This document shows positions 10,777 through 22,005 of a stretch of DNA of 64,000 bases, piece after piece. The notes beneath the pieces are model-generated. The model had not been told where the DNA came from, made no database searches, and saw only the letters and a list, made by a program, of their open reading frames with translations. The position numbers and the translations under genes are program-made. Source of the stretch: Klebsiella sp. RIT-PI-d (GTDB taxonomy: Bacteria > Pseudomonadota > Gammaproteobacteria > Enterobacterales > Enterobacteriaceae); assembly GCF_001187865.1 (NCBI RefSeq), contig NZ_LGIT01000012.1, positions 36,079 to 100,078 of the forward strand. Direction: 5' to 3'. Position 1 is the stretch's first letter; each line of letters opens with the position of its first letter.

Positions 10777-10817
10777 TGGCTCCCCTCTGTAGCATCACGC
10801 TGCCAGAGGGGGAGCCA
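10777..10817 (+). terminator. Hairpin after gltD, probable transcript end
   Basis: A long stem pairs TGGCTCCC-CTCTG with CAGAGGGGGAGCCA, with one bulge. It begins 8 bases after the gltD stop. No immediate T run follows, so it may be a weak terminator or a 3-prime stabilising hairpin. Confidence 0.5.
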
Positions 10818-10972
10818 ACATTCTGCTTTTGTCGATTATTCTCTGAAAGCAGCTCGCAAACTCTGCTGCAACTCAATGTAATACCTACAACTCGTATTGA
10901 CTGCCCGGGGCCCTGAGCGCATTGATGTCGGCATATTTTTATGCCGGTAACGATCAAGACAGGGACGAAACA

Positions 10973-12058
10973 ATGGCACTTACCTCCACTCAACATGCTG
11001 ATGATTATCAGCAAATCCATGACGATATTATTCAGCTGCTCGACACTGCCCGTACGGAGACCGTTCGCACAATTAATGCGCTGATGACGGCCACCTACTG
11101 GGAGATTGGTCGGCGGATCGTGGAGTTCGAACAGGGCGGCGAAGCGCGGGCAGCGTACGGCACGCAACTTATTGAACGGCTATCTGTTGATTTGAGTCAG
11201 CGTTATAAACGCGGCTTTTCTACCAGAAACCTATGGCAGTTTCGCAATTTTTATCTTTACTTTCAAAATATTGGAATTCTGCAGACAGTGTCTGCGGAAT
11301 CATCAAACATTATTCAACTCGCTAAAGCTTTCCCGCTTCCCTGGTCAGCTTACGTACGTCTTCTTGCGGTTAAAAACGCTGAGGCGCGCACTTTTTATGA
11401 AAAAGAGACGTTACGTAACGGCTGGTCGGTACGGCAGCTCGACAGACAAATCACCACTCAGTTTTACGAACGAACGTTGATCTCCCACGACAAAACAGCG
11501 ATGTTGCAGCAGGCTGCACCTATCGTGGCTACCATGACGCCTGAGCAAGCCATACGCGATCCTTTTATTCTCGAATTTCTCGATCTGAAAGATGAGTATT
11601 CAGAGTCCGATCTTGAAGATGCGCTGGTGAACCACCTGATGGATTTTATGCTGGAACTTGGTGACGATTTTGCTTTTGTAGGTCGCCAGCATCGATTACG
11701 CATTGACGATAACTGGTTTCGCATCGACCTGCTGTTTTTTCATCGCCGTTTACGCTGTTTGCTGGTGGTGGATCTGAAGGTCGGCAAGTTCAGCTACGCT
11801 GATGCCGGGCAAATGAATATGTACCTGAACTATGCCAAAGAGCACTGGACAATGCCGGGAGAGAATCCGCCGGTGGGGTTGATCCTTTGCGCAGAAAAAG
11901 GTACAGGTGAGGCCCACTATGCGCTTAGCGGTTTGCCTCATACCGTTCTGACAAGCGAGTACAAAATGCAGTTACCTGACGAGAAATTACTGGCTGACGA
12001 ACTTGCCCGTTCACAAAAGTTGCTTGAAGAGAAAAAAGCCCATTCGCCAGACGCATAG
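10973..12058 (+). CDS. yhcG: YhcG-family PDDEXK nuclease (DUF1016)
   Basis: A 361-residue DUF1016 protein. The N-terminal helical domain (about 15-150; TATYWEIGRRIVEFEQGG, RGFSTRNLWQFRNFY) precedes a PDDEXK-type nuclease domain (about 195-345). The expected active-site residues are Asp252 in FRIDLLFFHRRL and Asp267-x-Lys269 in VVDLKVGKF, followed by the conserved GQMNMYLNY. Family members are predicted DNA nucleases of unclear role; the function here is inferred. The start was set at MALTSTQHADD because AGGGACG lies just upstream; ATGs 48-51 bp earlier lack one. It sits alone between gltD and sspB, where E. coli has gltF, yhcADEF, yhcG and nan genes. Confidence 0.85.
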   Translation: MALTSTQHADDYQQIHDDIIQLLDTARTETVRTINALMTATYWEIGRRIVEFEQGGEARAAYGTQLIERLSVDLSQRYKRGFSTRNLWQFRNFYLYFQNIGILQTVSAESSNIIQLAKAFPLPWSAYVRLLAVKNAEARTFYEKETLRNGWSVRQLDRQITTQFYERTLISHDKTAMLQQAAPIVATMTPEQAIRDPFILEFLDLKDEYSESDLEDALVNHLMDFMLELGDDFAFVGRQHRLRIDDNWFRIDLLFFHRRLRCLLVVDLKVGKFSYADAGQMNMYLNYAKEHWTMPGENPPVGLILCAEKGTGEAHYALSGLPHTVLTSEYKMQLPDEKLLADELARSQKLLEEKKAHSPDA

Positions 12059-12088
12059 CGTTTTACGGCGCACATCTTCAGATAACAA

Positions 12089-12110
12089 AACAGGCCCTGT
12101 TGGGCCTGTT
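12089..12110 (-). terminator. sspB / yhcG shared terminator
   Basis: A perfect 9-bp stem AACAGGCCC/GGGCCTGTT with a TGTT loop lies between the convergent stops of yhcG and sspB. On the minus strand TTTTG follows the stem. It probably works for sspB and possibly in both directions. Confidence 0.75.
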
Positions 12111-12114
12111 AGAA

Positions 12115-12612
12115 TTACTTCACGACGCGTAACGCCGGACGACCTCCGCGCGGCGGCGGCGGATCGTTATCAGGATCGTTGTCATCCTGATGATCGGGCT
12201 TATCGCCGTCGATGACCGACATCACCGTTTCGTTTTCACCTTCAGCCTCGCTGTCGTCATTCTGGCTGACAACGTTTTCATCGTAAGCGGCTTCCGGTTC
12301 GAACATGGTGCCCGCACCGTTTTCACGAGCGTAGACCGCCAGCACGGCAGCCAGCGGAACGGACACCTGGCGTGGCACGCCGCCAAAGCGCGCGTTGAAG
12401 CGTACTTCGTCGTTAGCCAGTTCGAGGTTACCTACTGCACGCGGTGCAATATTCAGTACAATTTGCCCGTCGCGTGCATATTCCATCGGGACATGCACGT
12501 CGGGCAGTGTCACATCCACTACCAGGTGCGGCGTGAGCTGGTTGTCCAGCAGCCATTCATAGAATGCGCGCAGCAGATACGGACGGCGTGGTGTTAATTG
12601 TGACAAATCCAT
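12115..12612 (-). CDS. sspB: ClpXP protease specificity-enhancing factor SspB
   Basis: Adaptor that delivers ssrA-tagged proteins and the RseA fragment to the ClpXP protease. The 165 residues begin MDLSQLTPRRPYLLRAFYEWL. The N-terminal domain (about 1-110) carries the ssrA-binding fold. A long acidic linker (YDENVVSQNDDSEAEGENE) leads to the short C-terminal ClpX-docking tail RGGRPALRVVK, fully conserved here. It starts 5 bp after the sspA stop on the same strand, so sspAB form an operon. Together with DegS elsewhere in this window it belongs to the sigma-E activation pathway. Confidence 0.97.
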   Translation of the reverse strand: MDLSQLTPRRPYLLRAFYEWLLDNQLTPHLVVDVTLPDVHVPMEYARDGQIVLNIAPRAVGNLELANDEVRFNARFGGVPRQVSVPLAAVLAVYARENGAGTMFEPEAAYDENVVSQNDDSEAEGENETVMSVIDGDKPDHQDDNDPDNDPPPPRGGRPALRVVK

Positions 12613-12617
12613 ACTAA

Positions 12618-13256
12618 TCAGCCCCGACCAAGACGTATTTCACGCTCGGCTTCCGTCAGAGAGGCAAGGAACGAGTCGCGTTCAAATACGCGAGTCATAT
12701 ACCCTTTCAACTCTTTGGCACCTGCGCCGCTGAATTCAATGCCGAGCAGCGGCAAACGCCACAGCAGCGGTGCGAGGTAGCAGTCTACCAGGCTAAATTC
12801 ATCGCTCAGGAAGTAAGGTTTCTGGCCGAATACTGGCGCAATCGCCTGCAGTTCTTCACGCAGTTGCTTGCGGGCATTGTCAGCTTCGGAAGAGGAACCG
12901 TTTACGATGATGTTCATCAGCGTATACCAGTCTTTCTCGACGCGATGCATGTAAAGGCGGCTTTCACCACGAGCAACCGGGTAAACCGGCATCAGTGGCG
13001 GATGAGGAAAACGCTCATCCAGATACTCCATAATGATGCGAGATTCCCATAGGGTCAGCTCACGATCTACCAGTGTCGGGACGCTCTGATTAGGGTTAAG
13101 GTCAATCAGATCCTGAGGAGGATTGTCCTTTTCCACATGCTCGATCTCAAAACTCACACCTTTTTCAGCCAGCACAATGCGGACCTGATGGCTATAGATG
13201 TCAGTAGGACCAGAAAACAGCGTCATTACCGAACGTTTGTTGGCAGCGACAGCCAT
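12618..13256 (-). CDS. sspA: Stringent starvation protein A
   Basis: RNA-polymerase-associated stress protein with a glutathione S-transferase fold, lacking transferase activity in characterised relatives. It lowers H-NS and supports stationary-phase acid tolerance. The 212 residues contain the thioredoxin-like N-terminus (MTLFSGPTDIYSHQVRIVLAEKGV), the conserved NPNQSVPTLVDRELTLWESRIIMEYLDERFPHPP block and an all-helical C-terminal domain. GGAGG lies 7 bases before the ATG. First gene of sspAB, with its own upstream region between it and rpsI. Confidence 0.97.
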   Translation of the reverse strand: MAVAANKRSVMTLFSGPTDIYSHQVRIVLAEKGVSFEIEHVEKDNPPQDLIDLNPNQSVPTLVDRELTLWESRIIMEYLDERFPHPPLMPVYPVARGESRLYMHRVEKDWYTLMNIIVNGSSSEADNARKQLREELQAIAPVFGQKPYFLSDEFSLVDCYLAPLLWRLPLLGIEFSGAGAKELKGYMTRVFERDSFLASLTEAEREIRLGRG

Positions 13257-13562
13257 GAAAACCTCCAGGTATATTCAGAATTTACTGCTGTCAGTCACAC
13301 AGTGCGACTGACCAGATGTTTACGCCTCAATTCCGTTGAACGACATTCCTGTTCAGTTAGTAAACAAAAAATGAACAATCCCCGGTATTTGGGCAGAAAA
13401 TTGGATGATAGTTTACCAGATTTTGGCACCTTTGTGGTGAGGGTATTCTGGAAATGTAGAAAAAGAAGCAGGGATTACGACATAAAGACGATAATGTCGC
13501 GGGAGGTTGCGCATAAAAAAACCCGCCGAAGCGGGTTTTTTGCGCATCGATATAAATATCGA
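13257..13562. promoter_or_regulatory. sspA upstream region with leader hairpin and rpsI terminator
   Basis: A 306-bp gap between the rpsI stop and the sspA start. It contains the rpsI terminator (13515-13541) and an inverted repeat GTCAGTC (13290-13296) / GACTGAC (13306-13312) about 35 bases ahead of the sspA start. The hairpin would lie in the sspA leader RNA if transcription starts further upstream. No convincing -35/-10 pair could be fixed. Confidence 0.5.
13515..13541 (-). terminator. rplM-rpsI operon terminator
   Basis: CCCGC-CGAA-GCGGG flanked by A and T runs on both sides, just beyond the rpsI stop. On the minus strand the stem is followed by at least six T residues, a textbook intrinsic terminator. 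Confidence 0.9.
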
Positions 13563-13958
<396 letters not shown>

Positions 13959-13970
13959 CTATAATCCCGA

Positions 13971-14600
<630 letters not shown>

Positions 14601-14639
14601 TGTGATTTAAACCGGGGTTTTTTAACGTTCGCGCACCGC

Positions 14640-15764
14640 TTAGGGCATGTGCTCGAGACACAGATACTCTTCGCTTTGCATCTCCTGCAACCGCGACAGG
14701 CAGCGACGAAACTCAAATTGCAGCGCGGTCCCCTGATAAATCGTCTCCAGCGGGCATTCAGCGCTGACCACAAGCTTTACGTGGCGTTCGTAAAACTCAT
14801 CCACCAGGGCGATAAACCGGCGCGCCTCACTCTCCATTAGCGGCGTCATCACCGGCACATCAAACAATAATACCGTGTGAAATAAGCGCGAGAGCGCAAT
14901 ATAGTCGTGCTGACTACGCGCATCTACGCATAAGGTGGTAAATGAGACCGCCAGCGTCTGGTTTTCGACCCCCAACGTAGCAAAGGGTCGGTGATTAATT
15001 TCAAGCTCTGGCGCATGGGTGCGTTTAGCGCCAGCCAGCGCTAGCCACAGGTTATCCATTTGCTGCTGAGTGTCGGCATCCAGCGGCGATAGCCACAGAT
15101 GGGCCTGAGTCAGCGTACGCAGACGATAATCGATACCGGCATCGACATTCATGATATCGCAATGGGTTTTAATGGCGTCAATAGCCGGTAAAAAGCGCGC
15201 CCGCTGTAAACCGTTACGATACAGCTCATCCGGTGGAATGTTCGAGGTCGCCACCAGCGTGATACCGCGGGCGAATAAGGCGTTCATTAATCCCCCCAGC
15301 AACATGGCATCGGTAATATCGGAGACGAAAAACTCATCAAAGCACAGGACATCGGTTTCTGCTTTAAACCGGTCGGCAACCCTTTCCAGCGGATCGCTTT
15401 CACCCTGCAATGCCGCCAGCTCCTCATGAACACGCAACATAAAGCGATGAAAGTGCAGGCGCTGCTTACGCGCGCCGGGAAGGCTATGATAGAAAAGATC
15501 CATCAGCCAGGTTTTACCGCGCCCGACGCCGCCCCACATATAGAGTCCGCGTGCAGGGGGCGCTAACTGCTCATCGCTTCGGGTAAGTAGCTTGCTCATT
15601 TTCGCCAGCAGCCCTTTTTTTGGCGAGGCAGGTGCAGAACGCGTTGTCAGTTCCTGCCAGAGGATATCCAGACGATCCACTGCCTTTTGCTGTACGTCGT
15701 CGGGTTGGTGAGTGCCTTCACGCAGGGCCTGTTGATAACGCGATGTCGGTGAAATGCTTTGCAT
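14640..15764 (-). CDS. zapE: Cell division protein ZapE (AFG1-like ATPase)
   Basis: A 374-residue cytoplasmic ATPase of the AFG1 family that associates with the Z ring under stress and destabilises FtsZ polymers. Walker A is GGVGRGKTWLMD (about residue 75), Walker B is VLCFDEFFVSD (about 140), and sensor-like ATSNIPPDELYRNGLQR lies near 175. The C-terminal EFRRCLSRLQEMQSEEYL end is typical. It is divergent from zapG, and on the same strand as rplM 241 bp downstream. Formerly yhcM. Confidence 0.95.
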   Translation of the reverse strand: MQSISPTSRYQQALREGTHQPDDVQQKAVDRLDILWQELTTRSAPASPKKGLLAKMSKLLTRSDEQLAPPARGLYMWGGVGRGKTWLMDLFYHSLPGARKQRLHFHRFMLRVHEELAALQGESDPLERVADRFKAETDVLCFDEFFVSDITDAMLLGGLMNALFARGITLVATSNIPPDELYRNGLQRARFLPAIDAIKTHCDIMNVDAGIDYRLRTLTQAHLWLSPLDADTQQQMDNLWLALAGAKRTHAPELEINHRPFATLGVENQTLAVSFTTLCVDARSQHDYIALSRLFHTVLLFDVPVMTPLMESEARRFIALVDEFYERHVKLVVSAECPLETIYQGTALQFEFRRCLSRLQEMQSEEYLCLEHMP

Positions 15765-15955
15765 GGCTTATTATTATTCCTTGTCGATCGGTGTGCCATT
15801 GTTCACGATTGGCGAAAAAAAGGCCGTTCTACCCTACGCGATGTGCGGCCGGGATTCCACTTCTGAGGATTTAACGGTTATAGTGGCATAATTGGGCGCA
15901 GGCATGGAGCCTCGCAGCAAACACCCTAAGGAATCACACACAACGGGAGATGTAC

Positions 15956-16357
15956 ATGACCTGGGAATACGCGCTAATTGGTTTAGTTGTCGGCATCATT
16001 ATCGGTGCTGTTGCCATGCGTTTTGGTAATCGTAAATTACGTCAACAGCAGGCTTTGCAGTACGAACTGGAAAAGAACAAAGCAGAGCTGGAAGAGTATC
16101 GTGACGAACTGGTCAGCCACTTTGCCCAGAGCGCTGAATTGCTGGATAACATGGCGCATGATTATCGCCAGCTGTATCAACACATGGCGAAAAGCTCCAG
16201 CGCACTTCTGCCGGATATTATGGCAGCGGAAAATAATCCTTTCCGTAATCGTCTGGCTGAATCAGAAGCAAGTAACGATCAGGCGCCGGTACAAATGCCG
16301 CGTGACTATTCGGAAGGTGCTTCAGGCTTATTGCGTAAAGGTGCCAAACGCGATTAA
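15956..16357 (+). CDS. zapG: Z-ring/envelope-associated protein ZapG (YhcB)
   Basis: A 133-residue inner-membrane protein (YhcB, DUF1043) linked to cell division and envelope biogenesis. One N-terminal membrane helix (ALIGLVVGIIIGAVAM, about 5-21) is followed by a cytoplasmic coiled coil (QQQALQYELEKNKAELEEYRD region to about 85). A disordered conserved tail follows, with NPFRNRLAESEASNDQAP. I start at MTWEYALIG, two codons inside the open frame, because it matches the E. coli N-terminus and follows GGGAG by a usual distance. Divergent from zapE. Confidence 0.95.
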   Translation: MTWEYALIGLVVGIIIGAVAMRFGNRKLRQQQALQYELEKNKAELEEYRDELVSHFAQSAELLDNMAHDYRQLYQHMAKSSSALLPDIMAAENNPFRNRLAESEASNDQAPVQMPRDYSEGASGLLRKGAKRD

Positions 16358-16379
16358 CTGGCTTTTTTCTTTCTTTATC

Positions 16380-16398
16380 GGGCGCACGTGTTGCGCCC
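16380..16398 (+). terminator. Hairpin after zapG
   Basis: A perfect 6-bp GC stem, GGGCGC (16380-16385) / GCGCCC (16393-16398), with a 7-base loop. It lies about 20 bases after the zapG stop. A T-rich stretch precedes it rather than follows it, so termination efficiency is doubtful. Confidence 0.4.
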
Positions 16399-16523
16399 GC
16401 TCCAGCATTGCCTTTCCCAGCTATTATTTAATCATTATCGCATTGTGACCCGGCCACATTTTCAATAACATCAAACTGTTTTGGGATGGTCTTCTTTCAC
16501 TCCAGGTATGAGAGCCAGCATCA

Positions 16524-17891
16524 ATGAAGAAACAAACCCTGTTGTTGAGTGCTTTAGCGTTAAGTGTCGGGTTATCTCTTTCGGCACCGTTTACGGCTGT
16601 TGCGGCACTGCCGTCACAGATCCCTGGTCAGGCGGCGCTGCCAAGCCTGGCTCCCATGCTGGAAAAAGTACTGCCTGCGGTGGTCAGCGTTCAGGTTGAA
16701 GGCACCGCAGTACAGGGTGCAAAAGTGCCGGAAGAGTTGAAGAAATTTTTCGGCGATGCCGCCCCGAATCAACAGCCGCAGCCTTTTGAAGGGCTTGGCT
16801 CCGGCGTGATTATTGATGCTGCCAAAGGCTATATTCTGACGAATAATCACGTTATTAATCAGGCGCAGAAGATTAACATCCAGCTAAATGATGGTCGCGA
16901 GTTTGAAGCCAAATTAATTGGCAGCGACGATCAGAGCGATATCGCCCTGCTGCAAATTCAGAATGCCACTAACCTGACCCAGATTGCGATTGCTGATTCT
17001 GACAAACTGCGCGTCGGTGATTTTGCGGTGGCGGTGGGTAATCCTTTTGGACTGGGGCAAACCGCAACCTCCGGGATCGTCTCCGCGCTGGGGCGCAGCG
17101 GCCTGAATCTGGAAGGACTGGAAAACTTCATTCAAACCGATGCCTCGATTAATCGCGGTAACTCAGGCGGCGCGTTGCTTAATCTTAACGGCGAGCTGAT
17201 CGGCATCAATACCGCCATCCTTGCGCCGAGCGGCGGCAGCGTGGGTATCGGCTTTGCAATCCCCAGTAATATGGCGCGCACGCTGGCTCAACAGCTGATC
17301 CAGTTTGGCGAAATTAAACGCGGTTTACTGGGCATTAAAGGTATGGAGATGTCTTCGGACATTGCTAAAGCCTTCAATCTGAACGTCACACGCGGCGCAT
17401 TTGTCAGCGAAGTCTTACGCAATTCCGGCTCGGCAAAGGCGGGAATAAAATCGGGTGATGTGATCGTCAGCCTTAATGATAAACCGTTAAACAGCTTTGC
17501 CGAATTACGTTCGCGCATCGCAACCACCGCGCCGGGCAGCAAAGTGAAGCTTGGACTGCTACGCGACGGCAAGCCGCTGGACGTGGAGGTTACGCTTGAT
17601 AAGAGCACGTCCTCGTCTGCCAGCGCCGAGATGATTGCGCCTGCCTTGCAGGGGGCGAAGCTGAGCGACGGTCAGTTAAAAGACGGCACTAAGGGCATCA
17701 CGGTGGATGAGGTTGAAAAAGACAGTGCGGCAGCTCAGGTCGGACTGCATAAAGGCGATGTGATCACCGGTCTAAACCGGCAGCGTATCCAGTCTATCGC
17801 TGAAATGCGCAAAGCACTGGAAACGAAACCACCGGTGATTGCGCTGAATATTGTGCGCGGAAATGAGAGCATCTATCTGCTTCTGCGTTAA
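16524..17891 (+). CDS. degQ: Periplasmic serine endoprotease DegQ
   Basis: HtrA-family periplasmic protease and chaperone for misfolded envelope proteins, 455 residues. A signal peptide (about 1-27) ends near AVAA. The trypsin-like domain has the catalytic triad His109 (LTNNHVIN), Asp139 (DQSDIALL) and Ser214 (NRGNSGGAL). Two PDZ domains follow (about 255-355 and 365-455). The C-terminal IYLLLR resembles the outer-membrane-protein-like end of DegQ. It is 90 bp upstream of degS, with a long hairpin in the gap. Confidence 0.97.
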   Translation: MKKQTLLLSALALSVGLSLSAPFTAVAALPSQIPGQAALPSLAPMLEKVLPAVVSVQVEGTAVQGAKVPEELKKFFGDAAPNQQPQPFEGLGSGVIIDAAKGYILTNNHVINQAQKINIQLNDGREFEAKLIGSDDQSDIALLQIQNATNLTQIAIADSDKLRVGDFAVAVGNPFGLGQTATSGIVSALGRSGLNLEGLENFIQTDASINRGNSGGALLNLNGELIGINTAILAPSGGSVGIGFAIPSNMARTLAQQLIQFGEIKRGLLGIKGMEMSSDIAKAFNLNVTRGAFVSEVLRNSGSAKAGIKSGDVIVSLNDKPLNSFAELRSRIATTAPGSKVKLGLLRDGKPLDVEVTLDKSTSSSASAEMIAPALQGAKLSDGQLKDGTKGITVDEVEKDSAAAQVGLHKGDVITGLNRQRIQSIAEMRKALETKPPVIALNIVRGNESIYLLLR

Positions 17892-17902
17892 CGGTTGGCA
17901 CC

Positions 17903-17933
17903 TGCGGACATCGCCCGGCATGGGATGTCCGCA
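17903..17933. other. Perfect hairpin between degQ and degS
   Basis: TGCGGACATC (17903-17912) pairs fully with GATGTCCGCA (17924-17933) around an 11-base loop, 11 bp after the degQ stop and 48 bp before degS. It has no T run. It may trim or stabilise the degQ 3-prime end while letting transcription into degS. Confidence 0.5.
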
Positions 17934-17981
17934 TAAGTCGTGCTATGCTGCGACGGTTTACTTATCAATGATATCCGCATC

Positions 17982-19049
17982 ATGCTTGTGAAGCTTTTAC
18001 GCTCGGTGGCTATTGGTTTAATTGTCGGCGGTCTTTTACTGGCGGCTATGCCTTCTTTACGCCAGTGGAACGTCCACTCTACGCCCAAATATGACAGCAC
18101 TGATGAATCACCTGTCAGCTACAATCAGGCCGTGCGCCGCGCCGCGCCTGCGGTGGTGAACGTTTATAATCGCGGCATGAACACCTCCAGTCATAATCAA
18201 CTCGAAATCCGTACGCTCGGATCCGGCGTGATTATGGATGAGCGTGGCTACATTGTTACCAATAAACACGTCATTAATGATGCGGACCAGATCATCGTTG
18301 CGCTCCAGGACGGACGCGTTTTTGAAGCATTGCTGGTAGGCTCAGACAGCCTGACCGATCTGGCCGTGCTCAAAATTACCGCCAGCGCAGGTCTGCCGGT
18401 GATCCCAATTAACCGTAAGCGAACACCGCACATCGGTGACGTCGTTCTGGCGATTGGCAATCCTTATAACCTTGGGCAGACCATCACCCAGGGGATCATC
18501 AGCGCGACGGGACGTATCGGCCTTAATCCATCGGGTCGGCAGAACTTCCTGCAAACTGACGCCTCTATCAACCACGGTAACTCCGGTGGCGCACTCATTA
18601 ACTCGCTTGGCGAGCTGATGGGCATCAATACCCTCTCTTTTGATAAAAGTAATGACGGCGAAACGCCTGAGGGGATTGGTTTTGCCATCCCCTTCCAGCT
18701 GGCAACTAAAATTATGGATAAGCTGATCCGCGATGGCCGCGTGATCCGCGGTTATATCGGTATTGGTGGCCGTGAGATTGCCCCGCTTCACGCCCAGGGA
18801 GCCGGAATCGATCAGATTCAGGGGATTGTAGTCAATGAAGTTTCGCCTGGCGGCCCGGCAGCAGAAGCCGGCATTCAGGTTAACGATGTCATTGTCTCGG
18901 TAAATACCAAACCGGCAGTTTCTGCGCTGGAAACAATGGATCAGGTGGCGGAGATCCGTCCAGGTTCAGTGATCCCGGTGGAAGTGATGCGTGAAGATAA
19001 AAAGCTGGAGCTGAATGTCACGATTCAGGAATACCCGGCAACCGAGTAG
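17982..19049 (+). CDS. degS: Outer-membrane stress sensor protease DegS
   Basis: Inner-membrane-anchored periplasmic protease that senses unfolded porin C-termini through its PDZ domain and makes the first cut in RseA, releasing sigma-E. The 355 residues match E. coli. The start MLVKLLRSVAIG is chosen over an in-frame ATG 14 codons earlier because it gives the family N-terminus. One membrane helix (about 5-25) precedes the protease domain with His96 (TNKHVIND), Asp126 (SLTDLAVL) and Ser201 (NHGNSGGAL), then a single PDZ domain (about 255-355). Confidence 0.97.
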   Translation: MLVKLLRSVAIGLIVGGLLLAAMPSLRQWNVHSTPKYDSTDESPVSYNQAVRRAAPAVVNVYNRGMNTSSHNQLEIRTLGSGVIMDERGYIVTNKHVINDADQIIVALQDGRVFEALLVGSDSLTDLAVLKITASAGLPVIPINRKRTPHIGDVVLAIGNPYNLGQTITQGIISATGRIGLNPSGRQNFLQTDASINHGNSGGALINSLGELMGINTLSFDKSNDGETPEGIGFAIPFQLATKIMDKLIRDGRVIRGYIGIGGREIAPLHAQGAGIDQIQGIVVNEVSPGGPAAEAGIQVNDVIVSVNTKPAVSALETMDQVAEIRPGSVIPVEVMREDKKLELNVTIQEYPATE

Positions 19050-19117
19050 GCATAGCAGAGCCGACTTACCAGACCTGTAAAAAAATTTACCGGCAACGCG
19101 TTTTACATCGGATGCAG

Positions 19118-19143
19118 GCCCGGTAAGCAGGACGCTACCGGGC
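19118..19143. repeat. REP element between degS and mdh
   Basis: GCCCGGTA (19118-19125) and TACCGGGC (19136-19143) form a perfect 8-bp inverted repeat around AGCAGGACGC, the enterobacterial REP pattern. It lies between the convergent stops of degS and mdh and could act as a bidirectional 3-prime end element. Confidence 0.75.
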
Positions 19144-19164
19144 TATCTATTGCGAAGGGCGATC

Positions 19165-20994
<1,830 letters not shown>

Positions 20995-21372
20995 CCCACC
21001 CTTCCCTTCAGGGCATTCTGGAGGGGAATCTGCTGTTCTCGTCTGAAAACCTCATAATCACCTGCTTTTAATTTAACACTTAGTGCGATATACGGCCTCA
21101 AAACATTCACGCAGTGAATAATTCTTGTGGAAAAAGCACAAAAAAACAAATTCCATCAAGTCGTTGATAAGCAATACTTTATTGTCAATTCACTGCCTAA
21201 AAAGCCGGCTTTTTATTCCATTCAGTTATAGGTCCAAACATTCTTAAAACTTATTAACTAATGTTATAGTTAGTCTGGTATTAATTTTCCGCGTTATTAG
21301 TGTATACTTGATTTTGTGATGGGGGTCACGAAATAAGACCCTTACGAAAAAATTCGAGACGAGGTTAATACC
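20995..21372. promoter_or_regulatory. argR-yhcN intergenic region
   Basis: A 378-bp gene-free region. It holds an 18-bp perfect palindrome (21198-21215), which could end argR transcription, and an inverted repeat TAACTA-atgtta-TAGTTA (21255-21272). A TATACT -10-like element (21303-21308) is 64 bp before yhcN. No small gene is convincing. Confidence 0.5.
21198..21215. terminator. Perfect 18-bp palindrome TAAAAAGCCGGCTTTTTA, possible bidirectional terminator
   Basis: The sequence is fully self-complementary and would fold as an AAAAAG/CTTTTT stem with a CCGG loop followed by T and A. It lies about 200 bp after argR. The stem is short, so termination would be modest; a regulatory binding site is an alternative. 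Confidence 0.35.
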
Positions 21373-21636
21373 ATGAAAATTAAAACAACTGTTGCAACAC
21401 TGAGCCTGCTTTCCGTTCTCTCTTTTGGTGCATTTGCCGCAGATTCTCTCTCCAGCGATCAGGCACTGAACCGCGAAGCTATCGGCACGGTATCGGTCGG
21501 AGCCATCGGTACCGCGCCAATGGATATGCGTGAAATGCTGGACCAGAAAGCTGCTGAGCAAGGCGCATCTGCCTACCGCATTATCGAAGCGCGTACCGGT
21601 GACCACTGGCACGCCACCGCAGAACTTTATAAGTAA
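21373..21636 (+). CDS. yhcN: Periplasmic stress protein YhcN (DUF1471)
   Basis: An 87-residue secreted DUF1471 (YahO/YhcN/BhsA-type) protein; in E. coli yhcN responds to acid and peroxide stress. A signal peptide (about 1-22, MKIKTTVATLSLLSVLSFGAFA) is followed by the small alpha/beta domain, with IGTVSVGAIGTAPMDMREML and the C-terminal YRIIEARTGDHWHATAELYK. A GACGAGG ribosome-binding site precedes the ATG, and a strong terminator follows. Monocistronic. Confidence 0.93.
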   Translation: MKIKTTVATLSLLSVLSFGAFAADSLSSDQALNREAIGTVSVGAIGTAPMDMREMLDQKAAEQGASAYRIIEARTGDHWHATAELYK

Positions 21637-21662
21637 ACCCTCGTCGTCGAGACTGACGACTT

Positions 21663-21687
21663 GCCCCCGCTCGCCGGGGGCTTTTTT
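21663..21687 (+). terminator. yhcN terminator
   Basis: A 7-bp GC stem (GCCCCCG/CGGGGGC, loop CTCGC) followed by TTTTTTATTT, 26 bases after the yhcN stop. Confidence 0.9.
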
Positions 21688-21689
21688 AT

Positions 21690-21962
21690 TTACTGGCGTA
21701 CATTAAAGCGTAACTGTCCTTCCAGCTCCTCTTCTGCCTCATCAAATAACAAAATCAGCGCGCCGTAACGTCGACGTCTTGCCTCATTAAGGTGGATGAA
21801 ATTGATTTCCAGCGGTAGCGGCAATACATTGCCCATAACCCATTCCCACAGTGAATCCAGATCGTCCACTTGTCCCTCATTGAGAGCAAATACGCGCGTA
21901 AATTCACGGTAGAAGTCGTTTTGATTTTTTATTGTCGTAAAGTCAAAAGTATACGTTTTCAT
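21690..21962 (-). CDS. yhcO: Barstar-family protein YhcO
   Basis: A 90-residue predicted barstar-like ribonuclease inhibitor, as in E. coli YhcO. The sequence has the barstar pattern of an N-terminal strand ([12 protein letters not shown]), helices around [14 protein letters not shown] and the acidic [10 protein letters not shown] segment, and a C-terminal strand [14 protein letters not shown]. No barnase-type RNase gene is next to it, so its target is unknown. It lies 43 bp downstream of the aldehyde dehydrogenase on the same strand and ends convergent with yhcN. Confidence 0.88.
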   Translation of the reverse strand: MKTYTFDFTTIKNQNDFYREFTRVFALNEGQVDDLDSLWEWVMGNVLPLPLEINFIHLNEARRRRYGALILLFDEAEEELEGQLRFNVRQ

Positions 21963-22005
21963 TGCCCGGTCCAGACCTGATGGGCGGTGTCACCCGCCCG
22001 GCTGC

